Positions 35,375 to 45,227 are shown, counted from the first letter of the stretch. The stretch is 45,351 bases of DNA from an uncultured Nitrosomonadales bacterium (GCA_903915035.1 CAIWRI010000134.1:1-45351), one strand, 5' to 3'. The notes: generated by a model from the letters alone, not told the origin. Numbers and translations: made by a program.

Positions 35375-36829
35375 ATGAGCTTTATTCTGGAAACCCTATT
35401 ACAACAAAACGAAGGCAAGACACTGGAGTTTAAGCGTGATTTGTCTTCGCCCAAGCCCCTGTTAAAAACACTGGTGGCCTTTGCCAATACAGCCGGTGGT
35501 CGTTTAGTGATTGGTGTGACCGACGATCATCAACTTGTCGGGGTTGATGATCCTCTGACTGAAGAGGAACGTATCTGCAACCTGATTTCCGATGGAATTT
35601 CGCCCCGGTTAGTACCCAATGTGGAAATGATCACGCTTGAAGGTAAAACCTTGTTGGTGATTGAGGTTTATCTGAGCAATTCACGTCCCCATTGGTTGAA
35701 GGCGCAAGGTGCTGAGTTGGGGGTTTATGTCCGGCTGGGTTCCACCAATCGGCAGGCTGATCGTGAGCTGATCGCCGAATTGCAGCGTTCAGTCGAGGGC
35801 ATTGCTTATGATGAAATGCCGATGCCGGAACTTTCTGTCGATGAACTGGATTTAACCATCGCGCAAACATTGTTCGGCCATACTCGTTTGTTGGATGAGC
35901 AAGCTTTGCTCACCTTGAGATTACTCACGGATTATCAGGGGAGGCGGGTACCGACTAAGGGAGCAGTTTTGCTTTTTGGCAAGCGGCGCACCTTTCACTT
36001 TCCAGATGCGTGGATACAGTGCGGACGTTTTTTTGGCACTGAAAAAATAGATATTTTTGACCACATTGATATCAATGCCCCGTTGCCAACAGCCGTGGAT
36101 GAGGTCATGCTGTTTTTGAAGAAACATGCGTTTCGCGGTGCTGACATGTCAGAGGTTCGGCGCAAAGATGTCTGGAGTATTCCACTCGGAATTTTGCGCG
36201 AAGCCGTCATCAATGCCATTGTTCATGCTGATTATTCCCAGCGCGGCTCACCGATTCGGGTGGTTTTTTTGGATGATCGCATTGAAATTGAAAATCCCGG
36301 ACTGTTCCTGCCCGGATTAACCTTGGAAGACATCAAGCAAGGTACTTCTAAAATTCGTAACACCGTGATTGTTCGCGTTTTTAGAGAGTTGAATTTAATC
36401 GAGCAGTGGGGCACGGGAGTGCGGCGTATTTTTACTGAGGCACAAGCCCTTGGGCTTCCCGAACCTCAACTTATCGAGGTGGGAATGCGGGTGCGTTTCA
36501 TTATTCCATTATTGGAGCCGATATCGATTCGAAGCGTTCAGAAGTTGGTCAATGAACAAGTCGAAGCACAAGTCGAGGCACAAGTCGAAGCACAAGTCGA
36601 TATTGACATTCTTATCGCCTGTGCCGGCAGACCGTTATCATCGGCGGAAATTTCCAGCGTTTTAGGTCACAAGCAGCTGAGTGGAAATTTGCGTCAAGCG
36701 CTACCACGGTTAAGAAAAGTCGGGCTACTTGAATACACGATTCCAGACAAGCCAAATAGCCGTTTACAGAAGTACCGGTTATCATCGAAAGGGCGTGAAT
36801 TGATTAGCAGGTCTGGCAGGAAAGATTAA
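35375..36829 (+). CDS. AlbA_2/Schlafen-domain ATP-binding protein, BREX cargo
   Basis: The N-terminal AlbA_2 (Schlafen-like) nucleic-acid-binding domain shows EGKTLEFKRDLSSPKPLLKT and LVAFANTAGGRLVIGVTDD (residues 13-50). A HATPase_c_4-type domain follows (REAVINAIVHADYSQRGSPI, IEIENPGLFLPGLTLEDIKQ), as in RecG-like 'ATP-dependent helicase' annotations that are not true helicases. A winged-helix segment forms the C-terminus (LSSAEISSVLGHKQLSGNLR). A linker of VEAQ repeats joins the parts. It has 484 residues. Such proteins are frequent accessory genes beside PglX, and three bases separate it from pglX. Its role is probably regulatory or defensive, unproven. Confidence 0.85.
   Translation: MSFILETLLQQNEGKTLEFKRDLSSPKPLLKTLVAFANTAGGRLVIGVTDDHQLVGVDDPLTEEERICNLISDGISPRLVPNVEMITLEGKTLLVIEVYLSNSRPHWLKAQGAELGVYVRLGSTNRQADRELIAELQRSVEGIAYDEMPMPELSVDELDLTIAQTLFGHTRLLDEQALLTLRLLTDYQGRRVPTKGAVLLFGKRRTFHFPDAWIQCGRFFGTEKIDIFDHIDINAPLPTAVDEVMLFLKKHAFRGADMSEVRRKDVWSIPLGILREAVINAIVHADYSQRGSPIRVVFLDDRIEIENPGLFLPGLTLEDIKQGTSKIRNTVIVRVFRELNLIEQWGTGVRRIFTEAQALGLPEPQLIEVGMRVRFIIPLLEPISIRSVQKLVNEQVEAQVEAQVEAQVDIDILIACAGRPLSSAEISSVLGHKQLSGNLRQALPRLRKVGLLEYTIPDKPNSRLQKYRLSSKGRELISRSGRKD
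36557..36600 (+). repeat. 12-bp coding tandem repeat
   Basis: Units of CAAGTCGARGCA occur at 36557, 36569 and 36581, followed by a partial fourth unit to 36600. They encode (Q-V-E-A)n, a short flexible or coiled linker between the ATPase-like and winged-helix parts. The copy number is likely to vary between strains by slippage. Confidence 0.88.
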
Positions 36830-36983
36830 ATTGACCGGTCACCCTATCAGATGAAATCGGGGTGACGCCGTCCTCACTATTGAAATTAATGAGAATGCGG
36901 GGTGCGGCGTCCCCCCAATCAGGCTGGTCATGGAATACGGATCTTGAATAATATGTGGCAATACGTGAGTTGGAGTGCTAACG
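36830..36983. other. 154-base gap with nested hairpins
   Basis: GTCACCC (36838-36844) pairs with GGGTGAC (36860-36866), and GACGCCG (36864-36870) pairs with CGGCGTC (36905-36911); the two stems compete for shared bases. It is the largest gap inside the defence operon. No T-tract follows the first stem, so it is not a plain terminator; attenuation or an internal start for the Septu-pglZ-brxL part are possible but unproven. Confidence 0.45.
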
Positions 36984-38258
36984 ATGAAAATTAAATCCCT
37001 GAACCTGACCAATTTTCGAGGTGCGGCTGACTTGCAGCTGAGCTTCGATGATAGGCTCAATGTGTTTTTCGGTGTCAATGGTGCTGGCAAATCCACAGTG
37101 CTGGATGCGCTTGCCCTGATGCTTTCCTGGGCGATGAGTCGTATTCGTCATCCAGGATCATCCGGGCGTCCTATAGCAGAAGAGGATATAGCTAACGGAA
37201 AATCGAGTGCAGTAATCGATGTTGTCTGTTCTACTGAAAGCGGGCAATTTGAATGGAAGTTATCCAAAAGTAAGCCGGGCTATGTTGCTGAGGAAAAAAG
37301 CAATTTTAGCGCGCTTGCAGAATACGCAAAGTCGATTCAAGCCCGGATTGTTGAAACTGAAGCACAATGCAACATTCCCTTGCTGGTACATTATCCGGTG
37401 AATCGTGCTGTGCTGGATATTCCATTACGAATCAATGGGAAGCATCGCTTTAACCTGCTCTCGGCGCACGAAGATGCATTGAGTGGCGGCGCTAACTTCC
37501 GTACATTCTTTGAATGGTTTAGAAAACGTGAAGATTTGGAAAATGAAAACCGTAAATATCAAGATGATTTGATTAAGCCTGATGACTATTGCTATCCAGA
37601 TCCTCAACTGGAGGCAGTTCGTCGCGCGCTTTCGCAGTTCCTGCCTGAGTTTTCTAATCTTACAGTGCGCCGCAACCCCTTGCGTATGGAAGTGGAAAAG
37701 CAAGGGAGGCGACTTTCCGTCAATCAGTTGTCTGATGGCGAAAAGTGCATGATCGCCCTGATCGGTGATCTGGCCAGACGACTGGCCATTGCTAATCCGA
37801 CTCTGGCAGATCCCTTGCAGGGTAGTGGTGTCGTGCTGATCGACGAGATTGACCTGCATCTGCACCCCAAGTGGCAGCGCCTCGTCGTTCCTGGTTTGCT
37901 GGAAGTTTTTTCCGGCTGCCAATTTGTCATTTCAACTCACTCACCTCATGTCATCACGCATGTGCAGCCCGAATCCCTGTATCTGCTCCGTCAGACACCG
38001 AAAGGAATTGAAGCTGAGAAGCCGCGTGAATCCTATGGTAAAAATGTAGATCGTATTCTTGAAGATTTGATGGGGATGGATACGACCAGACCAATTTTGG
38101 TAGATGCCGAGCTGCGTACGGTGTTTCAAACGATAGACAATGGCGAGTTGGATTCAGCAAGAAAGTTGATCGAGGCGCTCAGAAAGTCTATCGGAAATGA
38201 TCCTGAACTCGTAAAGGCGGACGTATTAATCCGCCGTAAAGAGATCCTCGGCAAATGA
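36984..38258 (+). CDS. ptuA: Septu ATPase PtuA
   Basis: A 424-residue ABC-type ATPase: LNLTNFRGAADLQLSFDD, Walker A GVNGAGKS (30-37), signature QLSDGEKCMIALIGDL, Walker B GVVLIDEIDLHLHPKWQ, switch FVISTHSPHVITHV. With an adjacent HNH protein this is the two-gene Septu anti-phage system. I start at ATG 36984, preceded by TTGGAG; GTG 36975 lies in the same frame. The stop overlaps ptuB by ATGA. Septu is known as a stand-alone system; here it is embedded in a BREX operon. Confidence 0.85.
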   Translation: MKIKSLNLTNFRGAADLQLSFDDRLNVFFGVNGAGKSTVLDALALMLSWAMSRIRHPGSSGRPIAEEDIANGKSSAVIDVVCSTESGQFEWKLSKSKPGYVAEEKSNFSALAEYAKSIQARIVETEAQCNIPLLVHYPVNRAVLDIPLRINGKHRFNLLSAHEDALSGGANFRTFFEWFRKREDLENENRKYQDDLIKPDDYCYPDPQLEAVRRALSQFLPEFSNLTVRRNPLRMEVEKQGRRLSVNQLSDGEKCMIALIGDLARRLAIANPTLADPLQGSGVVLIDEIDLHLHPKWQRLVVPGLLEVFSGCQFVISTHSPHVITHVQPESLYLLRQTPKGIEAEKPRESYGKNVDRILEDLMGMDTTRPILVDAELRTVFQTIDNGELDSARKLIEALRKSIGNDPELVKADVLIRRKEILGK

Positions 38259-38890
38259 AGTACATCATCAAGCAGCAGGAGCCGCAAGCGTTTTCGGAAT
38301 GGAAGGCGATGGCCAGTGAAGACTGGCAGCCAACTTACGGAGAGCTGAGTGGAAATGTCAAACAGAGCGTCAAACAGACACTCATGTCGGAACAGGGCTA
38401 CATCTGCTGCTACTGTGAACGCCGACTGATAGATGGCGATTCCCACATTGAACATTTCAGACCACAAAACGACCCGCAAGTCGATCCGCTGGATTATGCG
38501 AATCTGCTGTGCTCCTGCCAGAACAAAATAGAAAAAGGTGAGCCGCGTCATTGCGGAAATTTGAAGAATGGTTGGTTTGACGAACAATTACTGATCTCAC
38601 CATTGAGTGCTGATTGCGCGGAACGATTCGCCTATTCAGGTGATGGAAAAATAAGGCCTGCAAACCCTCTGGACAACTCCGCTCAGGTGACGATTACACG
38701 GCTTGGGCTAGCTACGCCAAAAATAAATGCCTTGCGCTCAAAGGCAATTGAGCCCTTTCTTGATGATGACTTAAGTGTAGCGGAGATGAAACAGTTTGTC
38801 GCAGCTTATCTTCAGAAAGACGGACAAGGCAGATTTGGCGAATTTTGGACTGGCATCCATTATTTGTTCAGGGGGGATGCAATTTTATGA
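38255..38890 (+). CDS. ptuB: Septu HNH endonuclease PtuB
   Basis: A 211-residue HNH nuclease (TIGR02646-like). The metal and catalytic motifs are CCYCERRL, then HIEHFRPQND and NLLCSCQNKIEKGEPRHCGN; the four cysteines form a structural zinc site and the HIEHF supplies the first His of HNH. It overlaps ptuA and the next gene by four bases each (ATGA), so it is tightly coupled. In Septu, PtuB is the nuclease activated by the PtuA assembly. Confidence 0.85.
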   Translation: MKYIIKQQEPQAFSEWKAMASEDWQPTYGELSGNVKQSVKQTLMSEQGYICCYCERRLIDGDSHIEHFRPQNDPQVDPLDYANLLCSCQNKIEKGEPRHCGNLKNGWFDEQLLISPLSADCAERFAYSGDGKIRPANPLDNSAQVTITRLGLATPKINALRSKAIEPFLDDDLSVAEMKQFVAAYLQKDGQGRFGEFWTGIHYLFRGDAIL

Positions 38891-41382
38891 GTACGAGGAT
38901 TGCACAGGCACTGACCAAGAAATTTGAAAAATCCCGCATTGTCTTCTGGTACGACACCAAGCAGGAGTTGCGTGCCGATTTTGAAGCGCTGGCATTAGCT
39001 GATGTCGAGAAAATTGAAATCGTCAACAACGAGCTGGGCATCAAGCATCTTATTTTACGGGATCAGCCGGACAGTAAATTCCTGCTATTCAAATCAGGCC
39101 CTCAACCTGCTGACCTGGATAACTGGTTGCTGGATGTTCAATTGGCTCACGGTGAGTTTCGAACGGATCAAGTTGCCTTGTGGCTGGCAGAGCTGGAATT
39201 GGGGCTGGAGTTTGTCGATGTCGTTCAGGCACATGCGGAATTTTTCAATTCCACCAAGCGAATTGCTTCACTCAAAACACTGCTAAAGAAAGACGACACT
39301 CAAGGTCTTCTTCGTTTGAAAATGCTCGCTGTCTGTGCCGGTAGCGATGAACGTCTGGATGCCGTATTGGAACATCTTTTGTTAGCGCTATCTGAAGGTA
39401 ATGAGGATAAGTTTAAACTCATAGCCCGGTGTGATCTGCATAAGATGCTCTGGGAATTGATGAAACGTGCCTATGGTTATGAATCAGACACGCCGGGTCT
39501 GCGTGATTTTGTGGTGGAATTATTTAAATCCTGCCTTGCCATGTCAATACAAGGTGCGGTCAAACTGAGCAACGATGCACTGGTATTTTTGAAACGCTGG
39601 AAAGACAGCCGTCAGTTTCAATCGAGCTTTGAGTCCCTGTCGGCAGAGTGCGCCGAAATTTTGGGGTTGGAGCAAGAGTTCAGTAAGCGCGATTTTCGTG
39701 ATCTCATAGCGGTGGATTACTTCAGGCTGATTGACCAAAAAATCATTTCGGAATTGGTTCAGCAAATTATGGTTCGTACCGTCAGCGCCGGTGAAGTCGC
39801 ATTGTGGGTGCGGCAACGCCGCCAGGGACACTGGTATGATGAGTTTGCACATCTGTATGGTGCAGTTGAAGTAGCGGCTGAATTTATCCGTGCGCTGGAT
39901 GAGGCGACACTGACGATGGAATCATTGGCGGACGGCATTCAACGCTACAGCCAATCCTGGTTCAGGCTGGATCAACTCTACCGGAAATTTATCTACCATG
40001 TCAGCAGTGAGGGGCAGGCATCCCTTATGAACGGGTTGACTGAGCAAATCGAAAATCTCTACGCTAATAATTATTTGTTAAAACTAAACGACCGCTGGCA
40101 GGTGTTCGTTGATGCAGCCAAATTTTGGGATGCACCACCGGTGCCATTGCAACGTGACTTCTTTAATAAGTGGGTGCGGCCATTTTTAGAGAAGGATAAT
40201 AAGGTTTACGTGATTATCTCGGATGCATTTCGTTATGAGATTGGTGAAGAGTTACTGACGCTGATTCGGCAGGAAGATCGTTATGAGGCCAGCATCGAAG
40301 CGGCGATGTCCATGCTGCCGAGCTATACCCAGTTAGGCATGGCTGCATTGTTGCCCAACAAAGAGTTAACTCTGACGGGCGATTCTGCCGCCAGTACCTT
40401 GGTCGATGGGCAAAGTTCGCAAGGTACGCCGAACCGGGAGAAAATTCTAAATCTTGGTTCTGGCAAAGCCGGTGCCACTCTCAAGGCAGACGACTTCATC
40501 AATATGGATAAAGAGGAATGCCGCACATTATTACGCAATAATGATGTGGTCTATATTTACCATAATCTGATCGACTTCACCGGCAAGCGCGATTCCGAGG
40601 AGCGCGTATTTGAGGCGGCTGAAAAAACATTGGAAGTTCTCATCCGGCTAATCAAAAAACTCACCGGTGCGAATGCAAGTAACTTGCTGGTGACAGCGGA
40701 TCATGGTTTTATCTATCAGCATCGGCCTATTGCCGAGAGTGACTATCTGAGTGCCGAGGTATCAGGCGATGAAATTCTGTATCGAGATCGGCGATTTTTT
40801 ATCGGGCGAGGCCTGAAAGAGAACAGTAGCCTTAAGTCGTTCACTTCCGAACATCTTGGGTTAACCGGCAACATTGAGGTGCAGATACCAAAGTCCATCA
40901 ACCGCCTGCGTCTGCAAGGTTCGGCGAGTCGCTTTGTGCATGGGGGGGCTTCGCTGCAGGAGTTGGTTATTCCGGTCATCAAAATCAATAAAAAGCGGCA
41001 GAGTGATTTGTCTGTGGTTGAGGTCGATATTTTGCGCGGTGCCAGTTCCACGATTACCTCGGGCCAATTGGCGGTGGTGCTGTATCAAGCACAGGCTGCG
41101 ACTGAAAAAATTCAGGGACGAGTCCTGAGTGCAGGGATTTATACACAAGCTGGAGATTTGATTTCAGACAGCCATGAATTGAGATTCGATCTGACGTCAG
41201 ATAATCCGCGTGACCGTGAGATGCCGGTGCGCTTTGTGTTGAGCCGTAAAGCTGACGAGTGCAATGGTCAGGAGGTGATATTGCGCGTGGATGAAAAGTT
41301 GGCGGGTACCAGTCACTATAAGGAATACAAGTCGCTACGCTATATGGTAAGGCGTTCATTTACCAGTGATTTCGACTTCTAG
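38887..41382 (+). CDS. pglZ: BREX alkaline-phosphatase-like protein PglZ (type I, BrxZ)
   Basis: A core BREX protein of the alkaline phosphatase superfamily. Its 831 residues start at ATG 38887 (MSTRIAQALTKKFEKSRIVF); an earlier in-frame ATG at 38845 is within ptuB. The PglZ domain metal site is visible as VYVIISDAFRYEIGEELL (D446) and later NLLVTADHGFIYQHR (D-H-G). The N-terminal part (FWYDTKQELRADFEALA) is typical for type I. GAGCAAG precedes brxL 14 bases later. Confidence 0.94.
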   Translation: MSTRIAQALTKKFEKSRIVFWYDTKQELRADFEALALADVEKIEIVNNELGIKHLILRDQPDSKFLLFKSGPQPADLDNWLLDVQLAHGEFRTDQVALWLAELELGLEFVDVVQAHAEFFNSTKRIASLKTLLKKDDTQGLLRLKMLAVCAGSDERLDAVLEHLLLALSEGNEDKFKLIARCDLHKMLWELMKRAYGYESDTPGLRDFVVELFKSCLAMSIQGAVKLSNDALVFLKRWKDSRQFQSSFESLSAECAEILGLEQEFSKRDFRDLIAVDYFRLIDQKIISELVQQIMVRTVSAGEVALWVRQRRQGHWYDEFAHLYGAVEVAAEFIRALDEATLTMESLADGIQRYSQSWFRLDQLYRKFIYHVSSEGQASLMNGLTEQIENLYANNYLLKLNDRWQVFVDAAKFWDAPPVPLQRDFFNKWVRPFLEKDNKVYVIISDAFRYEIGEELLTLIRQEDRYEASIEAAMSMLPSYTQLGMAALLPNKELTLTGDSAASTLVDGQSSQGTPNREKILNLGSGKAGATLKADDFINMDKEECRTLLRNNDVVYIYHNLIDFTGKRDSEERVFEAAEKTLEVLIRLIKKLTGANASNLLVTADHGFIYQHRPIAESDYLSAEVSGDEILYRDRRFFIGRGLKENSSLKSFTSEHLGLTGNIEVQIPKSINRLRLQGSASRFVHGGASLQELVIPVIKINKKRQSDLSVVEVDILRGASSTITSGQLAVVLYQAQAATEKIQGRVLSAGIYTQAGDLISDSHELRFDLTSDNPRDREMPVRFVLSRKADECNGQEVILRVDEKLAGTSHYKEYKSLRYMVRRSFTSDFDF

Positions 41383-41396
41383 GGAGCAAGCGTTCT

Positions 41397-43445
41397 GTGA
41401 GTACACTTGACCAAAAAATAAACCAGTATTTTGCTGGCTTGGTAGTAAGAAAAGACCTCGTCAAAACGGTTAAAGGCAATGCAATTGTGCCGTCCTATGT
41501 GTTGGAGTATTTGCTGGGTCAATACTGTGCCACCAATGATGAGCCAACTATTCAGGCGGGGATCGCGACCGTTAAGGAGATCCTGGCAAAACACTATGTT
41601 CACCGCAATGAATCGGGATTGATTCGCTCGATCATCAAGGAGAAGGGTCGCCATAAAGTGATCGATCGGATCAGCGTGTCGCTGAATGAAAGCACTGATG
41701 CGTATGAGGCAGAATTTGCCAATTTGGGCATCAAAAATGTGCTGGTGGATTCAGCTACGGTAAAGAAGCACCCCAAGTTGCTCGTCAGCGGTGTGTGGTG
41801 TCTGGCAGACGTGGAATATTTTTATAGCGAAGATAAAAATGCTAGCCCATGGATTATGGGCACGATCAAGCCCATCCAGTTGTCGAGCTTTGATATGGAA
41901 AGTTTTCTAGCCGCTCGAAAACAATTTAGCACAGATGAATGGATAGATTTACTTATTCAAAGTATGGGTTTTAATCCGGATATGTTTGGAAAACGCTCTA
42001 AGCTCATACATTTAGTGCGTCTAATCCCGTTCTGTGAGCGTAATTACAATCTGGTTGAGTTAGGTCCTAAGGGTACTGGAAAGTCACATATATATTCGGA
42101 GTTTTCTCCACATTGTATTTTGAACTCTGAAATCACAGTAGCTAAGTTATTTGTACATAATGGAACGGGCAAGCTGGGTTTAGTGGGTTACTGGGACGTG
42201 GTTGGTTTAGATGAGTTTGCAGGGAAACAAAAACGATTCGATAAAGTACTTGTCGATACAATGAAAACATATATGGCAAACAAGTCATTTTCACGAGGTG
42301 TGGAACCGCTGGGTGCGGAAGCTTCGATGGTGTTCATAGGTAATACTCAGCATACCGTGCCACACATGCTAAAGCATGCCGACTTGTTTGATCCATTGCC
42401 AACGGTGTTTCATGACTCAGCTTTTCTGGATCGCATCCACAGCTATGTTCCAGGGTGGGAGGTGGATATTATCCGTGGCGAGATGTTCTCTGATGGATAT
42501 GGTTTTGTTGTCGATTATATCGCCGAGATATTGCGTTCTCTACGTAGTCAGGATTTTTCTGATCGGTACAAGCAGCACTTCACGCTTTCGCCGGATATTT
42601 CCACTCGGGATCTGGATGGCATAAACAAGACTTTTTCGGGGTTGATGAAGATAGTCTACCCTGAAGGGGCTGCGAGTAAAGAAGAGATCGAAGTGCTTCT
42701 GCGCTATGCTATGGAGGGAAGAAAGCGGGTTAAAGATCAGTTGATGCGTATCGACACCACTTATGACGCTGTAAATTTTACCTACAAAGACAATGCAGGC
42801 AAGAAATTTTCAGTGAAAACACTGGAAGAGATTGAGTATCCCGATAACTACTATCGCTATATAGCCAATCCTGCCGATGAGGCTGGGCACAATGAGAATG
42901 CCTCAACAGATATAAATTTCACACCGATGAAGGTTGGCAAGGTTTATGTGGAAGAACTCACAGAGCAGCATTTGAGTTTTCAGGAAAATCAACGCGATGT
43001 TTCATTCGATGCCTTGTTTGGCAAATATTTCAAGGGCGCAAAAGAAATCACCCTGACTGATGCCTACATTCGCCTGTTCTATCAGGTGCGTAATCTGATG
43101 GAGCTACTGGAAACGGTGGCGAAATTCAAAGGAAAAGAGGACGAGGTTAAATTTCATCTCATCACCAAAGAAGATGAGTTTAAAGGCTTGCAACAGCGGG
43201 AGAATCTGGAAAAAATCAAGGAAACAGCCGCATCGGTCGGTATTCAGTTTTCATGGGAATACGACGCCACAGGAACGATTCATGCGCGCCACATTATGAC
43301 TGATCATGGATGGAAAATTCTGCTGGATCGCGGTATCGACATTTTCCAGCAATACGATATGAACGATGCTTTTGCCTTCGTAAACCGTTTGCAGCAATAT
43401 CGTCAGTGCAAGGCATTTGAAGTGACGTACATTAAAAATCAATAA
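41397..43445 (+). CDS. brxL: BREX Lon-like protein BrxL
   Basis: The last core gene of type I BREX. Its 682 residues begin with GTG at 41397 after AGGGAGC. It is an AAA+ protein with Walker A ELGPKGTGKSHIYSE (K229) and Walker B region YWDVVGLDEFAGKQK (D-E); the C-terminal Lon-like region follows. E. coli and Acinetobacter relatives form DNA-binding ring assemblies. It is full length. No clear terminator follows in the 100 bases before the next gene. Confidence 0.93.
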   Translation: MSTLDQKINQYFAGLVVRKDLVKTVKGNAIVPSYVLEYLLGQYCATNDEPTIQAGIATVKEILAKHYVHRNESGLIRSIIKEKGRHKVIDRISVSLNESTDAYEAEFANLGIKNVLVDSATVKKHPKLLVSGVWCLADVEYFYSEDKNASPWIMGTIKPIQLSSFDMESFLAARKQFSTDEWIDLLIQSMGFNPDMFGKRSKLIHLVRLIPFCERNYNLVELGPKGTGKSHIYSEFSPHCILNSEITVAKLFVHNGTGKLGLVGYWDVVGLDEFAGKQKRFDKVLVDTMKTYMANKSFSRGVEPLGAEASMVFIGNTQHTVPHMLKHADLFDPLPTVFHDSAFLDRIHSYVPGWEVDIIRGEMFSDGYGFVVDYIAEILRSLRSQDFSDRYKQHFTLSPDISTRDLDGINKTFSGLMKIVYPEGAASKEEIEVLLRYAMEGRKRVKDQLMRIDTTYDAVNFTYKDNAGKKFSVKTLEEIEYPDNYYRYIANPADEAGHNENASTDINFTPMKVGKVYVEELTEQHLSFQENQRDVSFDALFGKYFKGAKEITLTDAYIRLFYQVRNLMELLETVAKFKGKEDEVKFHLITKEDEFKGLQQRENLEKIKETAASVGIQFSWEYDATGTIHARHIMTDHGWKILLDRGIDIFQQYDMNDAFAFVNRLQQYRQCKAFEVTYIKNQ

Positions 43446-43548
43446 GTTAAAGTAGGATTTGGCAGAAAATAGGTGAATTGTACTAATGGCTGCGGACACC
43501 GTTACGTAATGCGTCCAGTCCGATAGTAAAATGCTATAAAAATACGAG

Positions 43549-45069
43549 ATGGGGTTTGTGATGAAAGGTTGGCTGTATGTCATTTCCAATAAGGCTGTCT
43601 CCGGTTTGGTCAAAGTCGGAAGCTCTCCAAAAGATCCAGTAGTTTACGCCGAAAGTCTCGAACGCTCCGGATTGCCTTATCCGTACCTGCTAGGATATGA
43701 AGCACTCGTATCCGACATGGCCGAAGCAGAACGCCTGGTTACATCCGCGCTTGCGGACAGGGCACAAGGAAAGGGCTGGTTCAAGTGTTCGGTCACAGAA
43801 GCCGTCAGCGAAATCACGACTGCGATGGGAAAAGCAGTGCTTATGGAAAGCAGGTACGACAGTGCAGCCATTGCTGATCGTTGGCGTGCAGAAGTCTCCA
43901 GTTTCGATCCTACGCAGCGTGCTAACGCACTCTCAGATCCTGGATGTCCATTGAATCTTCTAAAATTCGCCATCGAACATGAGGAGGACGAGACCGTAAT
44001 CCTGCCGCTCATCAAAAATCCCGCTGCAAAGGTTCTGCAAGTCGAACTAGCGGATTTGGTCGACCGCTGTTCCGGGAATGAACGCCTCATTGCGACAATA
44101 GCAAAGAATCCCGCGACTCCACCGGATGCGCTCTACCGTATCCTTAAAGCTGACCCTACAGAAGACATTTTGCTTGAATTATTCCGTAATCCTTCGTTCC
44201 CGGAAGAAGGCTTTGAGGATACGGCTTGTAATTACTACGAAAATGTATACATTTACGAAGCCGTCTCCGTTCACCCTAACTGTCCTACTGAATTACTTGC
44301 AAATATCTGCTGGCTATCTCCAAATCTTCGAGAAACAATAAGATTACACGCCAATTGGGACGAATCAGCATTCCTGAATCTACTTCATCGGGAATCAAAA
44401 GATTGGCCAGACTGGGTAGCAGAAGACCCAATTTCTGCGGAAATGATGCGCGCGCTTTCTCGCTCCCCTTTTCCTGCCGTTGTTCAGGCCGTAGCGAGAA
44501 ATACAAAGTGTCCGGCAGATCTACTCATCAGCTTAGCCAGCAGCGAATGGAGAGAGGTCCGTGCAGCAATAGCGGGGCGGCAGGATTGTCCCGAAGAGGT
44601 AATTCGCCAACTCGCTGAAGATGGCGCGGCGGAAGTGCGCTGTGCAGTACTTGAAAATCCCCGCTGTCCGCATGATCTCCTTGAGACTTTCGCATCCAGT
44701 TCACTATACGAATGGCGGATTATCGTGGCCGAGCTCGAGAAATGTCCCGAAGATATTCTCGAACGACTCAAACGGGATCCAGAGCCTTCTGTCAGGAACG
44801 TGGCAAACAGGAGAAATACTACCAATTTGAAGGCGTCTACGAAAGGCAGCCCCGAATCTACGGAAACCATCGAAGTCATCAGGGAACGGTTCCGCCAATT
44901 TGTCCGAAGGACGCTCGGAGCACTTATCGATGAATCCGAGCTGCTTCGCCTGGCTTCATTACCGGCGAACGAAAAGGACGCATTTATCGAAGAGTTTCCT
45001 AGCCATGCGAAACAGTTGGCTTTATTTGAGAAACACTTATTGCCGAAACTCCAATCCGCAGCCGACTAA
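43549..45069 (+). CDS. GIY-YIG-like (T5orf172/MUG113) protein with LRV-type repeats
   Basis: Residues 1-100 (WLYVISNKAVSGLVKVGSSP ... AEAERLVTSALADRAQGKGW) match the T5orf172/MUG113 branch of the GIY-YIG nuclease superfamily; the Y and G-L-V-K-V-G strands are present. The rest (about residues 120-430) is a chain of 20-25-residue helical repeats each starting C-P-x-x-L (CPLNLLKFAI, CPTELLANIC, CPADLLISLA, CPEEVIRQLA, CPHDLLETFA, CPEDILERLK), as in leucine-rich repeat variants. A short helical tail follows. Start at 43549 or ATG 43561 (MKGWLYV). It sits directly after the BREX operon. Role unknown. Confidence 0.7.
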   Translation: MGFVMKGWLYVISNKAVSGLVKVGSSPKDPVVYAESLERSGLPYPYLLGYEALVSDMAEAERLVTSALADRAQGKGWFKCSVTEAVSEITTAMGKAVLMESRYDSAAIADRWRAEVSSFDPTQRANALSDPGCPLNLLKFAIEHEEDETVILPLIKNPAAKVLQVELADLVDRCSGNERLIATIAKNPATPPDALYRILKADPTEDILLELFRNPSFPEEGFEDTACNYYENVYIYEAVSVHPNCPTELLANICWLSPNLRETIRLHANWDESAFLNLLHRESKDWPDWVAEDPISAEMMRALSRSPFPAVVQAVARNTKCPADLLISLASSEWREVRAAIAGRQDCPEEVIRQLAEDGAAEVRCAVLENPRCPHDLLETFASSSLYEWRIIVAELEKCPEDILERLKRDPEPSVRNVANRRNTTNLKASTKGSPESTETIEVIRERFRQFVRRTLGALIDESELLRLASLPANEKDAFIEEFPSHAKQLALFEKHLLPKLQSAAD

Positions 45070-45227
45070 AGGAAATAATGGGCGGCGCCAAATGAGTTAC
45101 TCGACACAAATACAAGAGCGGTTTTTATAGTAAAAATTAGGGTTCTATGGCAAGAAGTCGGCATGCCCCGCACAAACAACTCAATTTACAAATTGTGCAG
45201 CCATCGCAGGTAGAAGCATGTTTTTAC
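45070..45227. other. intergenic, nothing recognised
   Basis: This stretch between the repeat protein and the insertion sequence shows no frame with a ribosome-binding site and no hairpin I would call. It is A/T-richer than its neighbours. Confidence 0.4.
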
